Source: Actinomycetes bacterium
GTDB taxonomy: Bacteria; Actinomycetota; Acidimicrobiia; Acidimicrobiales; CADCSY01
Length of the DNA stretch: 9,463 nucleotides
Direction: 5' to 3'
NCBI GenBank assembly: GCA_025464025.1
Contig: JAODBP010000326.1
Span: 1-9,463, forward strand
A program made the position numbers and the translations under genes. Below, one piece after another: positions 7,647-9,463 of the stretch. Numbering within the stretch: position 1 is the stretch's first letter; each line of letters starts with the position of its first letter. The notes beneath the pieces were generated by a model. It searched no databases and had not been told where the DNA came from. It saw only the letters and a program-made list of their open reading frames with translations.

Positions 7647-8361
7647 GATCCGCGACGTCACGGTCCGCTTCGGCGGCAACGTGGCCGTCGACGACGTGGG
7701 CCTGGCGGTCGAGGCCGGCCGCATCACCGGGCTGATCGGCCCCAACGGCGCCGGCAAGACCACGTTGTTCAACGTCATCACCGGGCTCCAGGCGCCGACC
7801 CGCGGCGCCGTGCTGCTCGACGGCGACGACATCTCCGGCCAGCGCCCGTACAAGCGGGCCCGGCTCGGCATGGCCCGCACGTTCCAGCGGCTCGAGCTGT
7901 TCGGCTCGCTCACCGTCCGGGAGAACATCCAGATGGCGGCGTCGGTGCACCGGCGCTTCGCCAAGGACAGCGAGCCCATCGCCGAGGTGGCCACCCGCAT
8001 CATCGAGCAGCTCGGGCTCGGCGCCGTCGAAGAGGTGCGGGCCGACTCGCTGCCCACCGGCCAGGGCCGCCTCGTCGAGCTGGGCCGGGCGCTCGCCATC
8101 AAGCCCCGCCTCCTGCTGCTCGACGAACCGGCGTCGGGCCAGGACGAGCGGGAGACCGAGCAGTTCTCCCGCATCCTCCGCCAGATCGCCGACTCGGGCG
8201 TGGCCGTGCTCATCGTCGAACACGACATGTCCCTGGTCATGACCGTCTGCGAGCACATCTACGTGCTCGACTTCGGCAAGCTCATGGCGTCGGGCACGCC
8301 GCACGAGATCCGCAACGATCCGGCCGTCCAGGCCGCCTACCTGGGGGCCGCTCGTGACTGA
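7633..8361 (+). CDS. livG: LivG-type ABC importer ATP-binding protein
   Basis: A 242-residue ATPase, one of the pair that drives the fused permease. Walker A is GPNGAGKTT (36-44), and the Q-loop lies in [10 protein letters not shown] (81-90), typical of LivG. The signature reads LPTGQGR (140-146) rather than LSGGQ or LSYGQ. Walker B is [10 protein letters not shown] (160-169), with the switch histidine in VEHDMSLVM (195-203). ATG 7633 is preceded by GAAGG (7622-7626) with a 6-base spacer. It overlaps the permease gene by 14 bases and livF by 8, so all three are probably co-translated. The LPTG-type signature is, as I recall, frequent in actinobacterial LivG homologues and need not mean loss of activity. 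Confidence 0.93.
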   Translation: MALLEIRDVTVRFGGNVAVDDVGLAVEAGRITGLIGPNGAGKTTLFNVITGLQAPTRGAVLLDGDDISGQRPYKRARLGMARTFQRLELFGSLTVRENIQMAASVHRRFAKDSEPIAEVATRIIEQLGLGAVEEVRADSLPTGQGRLVELGRALAIKPRLLLLDEPASGQDERETEQFSRILRQIADSGVAVLIVEHDMSLVMTVCEHIYVLDFGKLMASGTPHEIRNDPAVQAAYLGAARD

Positions 8362-9064
8362 GCCGCTGCTCGAGCTCAAGGGCCTGCGGGCCGCCTACGA
8401 CCAGATCGAGGTGCTGCACGGCGTCGACCTCACCGTCGAGGCCGGCACCGTCGTGGCCGTGCTCGGCCCGAACGGCGCCGGCAAGACCACGATGATGAAC
8501 GTCATCGGCGGCCTCCACCCGGCGTCGGCCGGCGAGGTGCGCATCGCGGGGCGTGACGTCACCGACGCCGACCCCACCGACCTGGCCCGCCGGGGCGTCT
8601 GCTCGATCCCCGAGGGCCGGGGCGTCTTCCCGAACCTCACCGTCCGGGAGAACCTCTGGATGGTCACCTTCGCCGGCGTCAGCCGCCGCGAGGTGGAGGA
8701 GCAGGCCTATGCCCGCTTCCCGCGCCTGGCCGAGCGCCGGACCCAGCACGCCGGCACCATGTCCGGCGGCGAGCAGCAGATGCTGGCCATGGCCCGTGCC
8801 CTCACCAGCGACCCGGCCCTCCTGCTGCTCGACGAGCTGTCGATGGGCCTGGCCCCGCTCATCGTCGACGAGCTGTACGACATCGTCGGGAAGCTGGCCG
8901 CCGACGGCGTCACCGTCCTCTGCATCGAGCAGTTCGCCCAGACGGTCCTCGGCGTGGCCGACCTCGCCGCCGTCATGCTCCAGGGCCGCATCGTCAAGGT
9001 CGGCCGCCCCACCGACATCGAAGCCGACCTCGCCGCCGCCTACCTCGGCGACGAGACCAAGTGA
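8354..9064 (+). CDS. livF: LivF-type ABC importer ATP-binding protein
   Basis: A 236-residue ATPase, the second of the pair. It shows Walker [10 protein letters not shown] (38-46), the LivF-typical [16 protein letters not shown] (85-100), signature [15 protein letters not shown] (136-150) and Walker [14 protein letters not shown] (156-168). The switch position is glutamine (IEQFAQ, 191-196), as in the VEQN segment usual for LivF. The Walker B proline of DEP is leucine here. GTG 8354 overlaps the livG end by 8 bases and is preceded by GGGGG at 8343-8347. The gene ends in TGA 9062-9064, next to the following membrane protein. HAAT importers need a periplasmic or lipid-anchored binding protein, and none lies within the window. 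Confidence 0.93.
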   Translation: MTEPLLELKGLRAAYDQIEVLHGVDLTVEAGTVVAVLGPNGAGKTTMMNVIGGLHPASAGEVRIAGRDVTDADPTDLARRGVCSIPEGRGVFPNLTVRENLWMVTFAGVSRREVEEQAYARFPRLAERRTQHAGTMSGGEQQMLAMARALTSDPALLLLDELSMGLAPLIVDELYDIVGKLAADGVTVLCIEQFAQTVLGVADLAAVMLQGRIVKVGRPTDIEADLAAAYLGDETK

Positions 9065-9068
9065 AGGA
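9063..9068 (+). promoter_or_regulatory. Shine-Dalgarno fixing the small membrane protein start
   Basis: GAAGGA, 7 bases before ATG 9076 and overlapping the livF stop codon. It favours ATG 9076 over GTG 9061, which would have no such site but would overlap livF by four bases. Confidence 0.6.
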
Positions 9069-9075
9069 ACCCGGG

Positions 9076-9417
9076 ATGACCGCCACGGCACATGAAAACG
9101 CAGGTACCGCCCGCCTCGATCGCTTCAAGGCCGAGATCGCCGACATGCGGCTGAAGGAGTCCGACCCGGCCAAGGAGGCCAACCTGGTGCGGCTCGGCGC
9201 CGTGCTCCTGGTCGTCGGCGTCGTCGTCGGCGTGGTCGCCTTCTTCATCTCGCACGGCACGACCAACCCGCTCCAGCAGCGCGACGCCATCGTCATCGCC
9301 CTCACCGGCGTGGCGATCTCGATCGCCGGCGCCGCCCTGTTCCTGCGCTACGGCCTCACCCAGTTCCTGCGGTTCTGGCTGGCCCGCATGATCTTCGAGC
9401 AGTCGAAGGGCGAATAG
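9076..9417 (+). CDS. Small membrane protein with two hydrophobic segments, unknown function
   Basis: A 113-residue protein that I cannot place in a named family. A charged, probably helical N-terminal part (about 12-37, DRFKAEIADMRLKESD with many K/E/R/D) precedes a first membrane segment (about 38-58, rich in V, L and G). A short loop HGTTNPLQQRD (60-70) leads to a second segment (about 71-90), then RYGLTQFLRFWLARMIFEQ (91-109), an amphipathic tail with aromatic and basic residues. No signal peptide is evident. It follows livF with 11 bases between stop and ATG, so it belongs to the transporter operon and may be an accessory or regulatory subunit of the importer (inference). GTG 9061 is an alternative start that would add five residues. 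Confidence 0.75.
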   Translation: MTATAHENAGTARLDRFKAEIADMRLKESDPAKEANLVRLGAVLLVVGVVVGVVAFFISHGTTNPLQQRDAIVIALTGVAISIAGAALFLRYGLTQFLRFWLARMIFEQSKGE

Positions 9418-9463
9418 GAACAGCGCCGAGACCGGCCGCCAATGCGAGGTCCGCCTCTTGCAG

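Noticed and set aside
5657..7735. Long open frame of 692 codons on the plus strand
   Set aside because: It runs in another frame through the fused permease gene and is made almost wholly of R, P, G and A; a typical high-GC shadow with no family signal.
9442..9463. ATG 9442 opening a frame to the window end (begins MRGPPLA), possible next gene
   Set aside because: Only seven codons are visible, with no good ribosome binding site; the start of the next gene cannot be decided from this window.

Overview
The window is uniformly GC-rich (about 70 % by eye), with codons that mostly end in G or C, frequent GTG starts and short gene overlaps. An F420-type luciferase-like oxidoreductase, a CYP125/CYP142-like P450, a KstR-type operator and a fused LivHM permease together suggest a high-GC actinobacterium. 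A member of Acidimicrobiia or a relative is my best guess; no rRNA or other marker gene is present to settle it.

Left arm (1-5332, all genes on the minus strand). Read in the direction of transcription, the order is: a DrrA-like ABC ATPase and its ABC-2 permease, joined by a one-base TGATG overlap (5332-3498); a decayed gene for an AbiEi-type winged helix plus DUF559-like nuclease protein (3472-2946); a luciferase-like F420-family oxidoreductase (2881-1859); a crotonase-fold protein (1862-1032) overlapping it by 4 bases; and a cytochrome P450 (980 to beyond base 1) whose heme-cysteine end lies outside the window. A perfect 14-bp palindrome at 1021-1034 matches the KstR operator pattern. It covers the crotonase stop codon and lies 40 bases upstream of the P450 start. 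With the P450 type and the acyl-CoA enzyme, this points to sterol or branched-lipid side-chain catabolism, which is an inference.

Divergent intergenic region (5333-5489). It holds a 24-bp imperfect dyad next to the ATPase gene, a weak candidate promoter facing right, and an 11-codon leader ORF rich in basic residues whose stop lies three bases before the next gene's GTG.

Right arm (5490-9417, all plus strand). This is a tightly overlapping branched-chain-amino-acid-type (HAAT) ABC importer operon: a LivH and LivM permease fused into one 718-aa chain, LivG, LivF, and a small protein with two membrane segments that I cannot assign to a named family. No substrate-binding protein is present; it may lie downstream or elsewhere. 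The last 46 bases hold no gene that I can support.

The most noteworthy points are the KstR-like operator, a crotonase lacking both canonical catalytic glutamates, the basic leader ORF before the transporter, and the small membrane protein coupled to livF. I see no CRISPR array, tRNA, rRNA, insertion sequence or convincing terminator.
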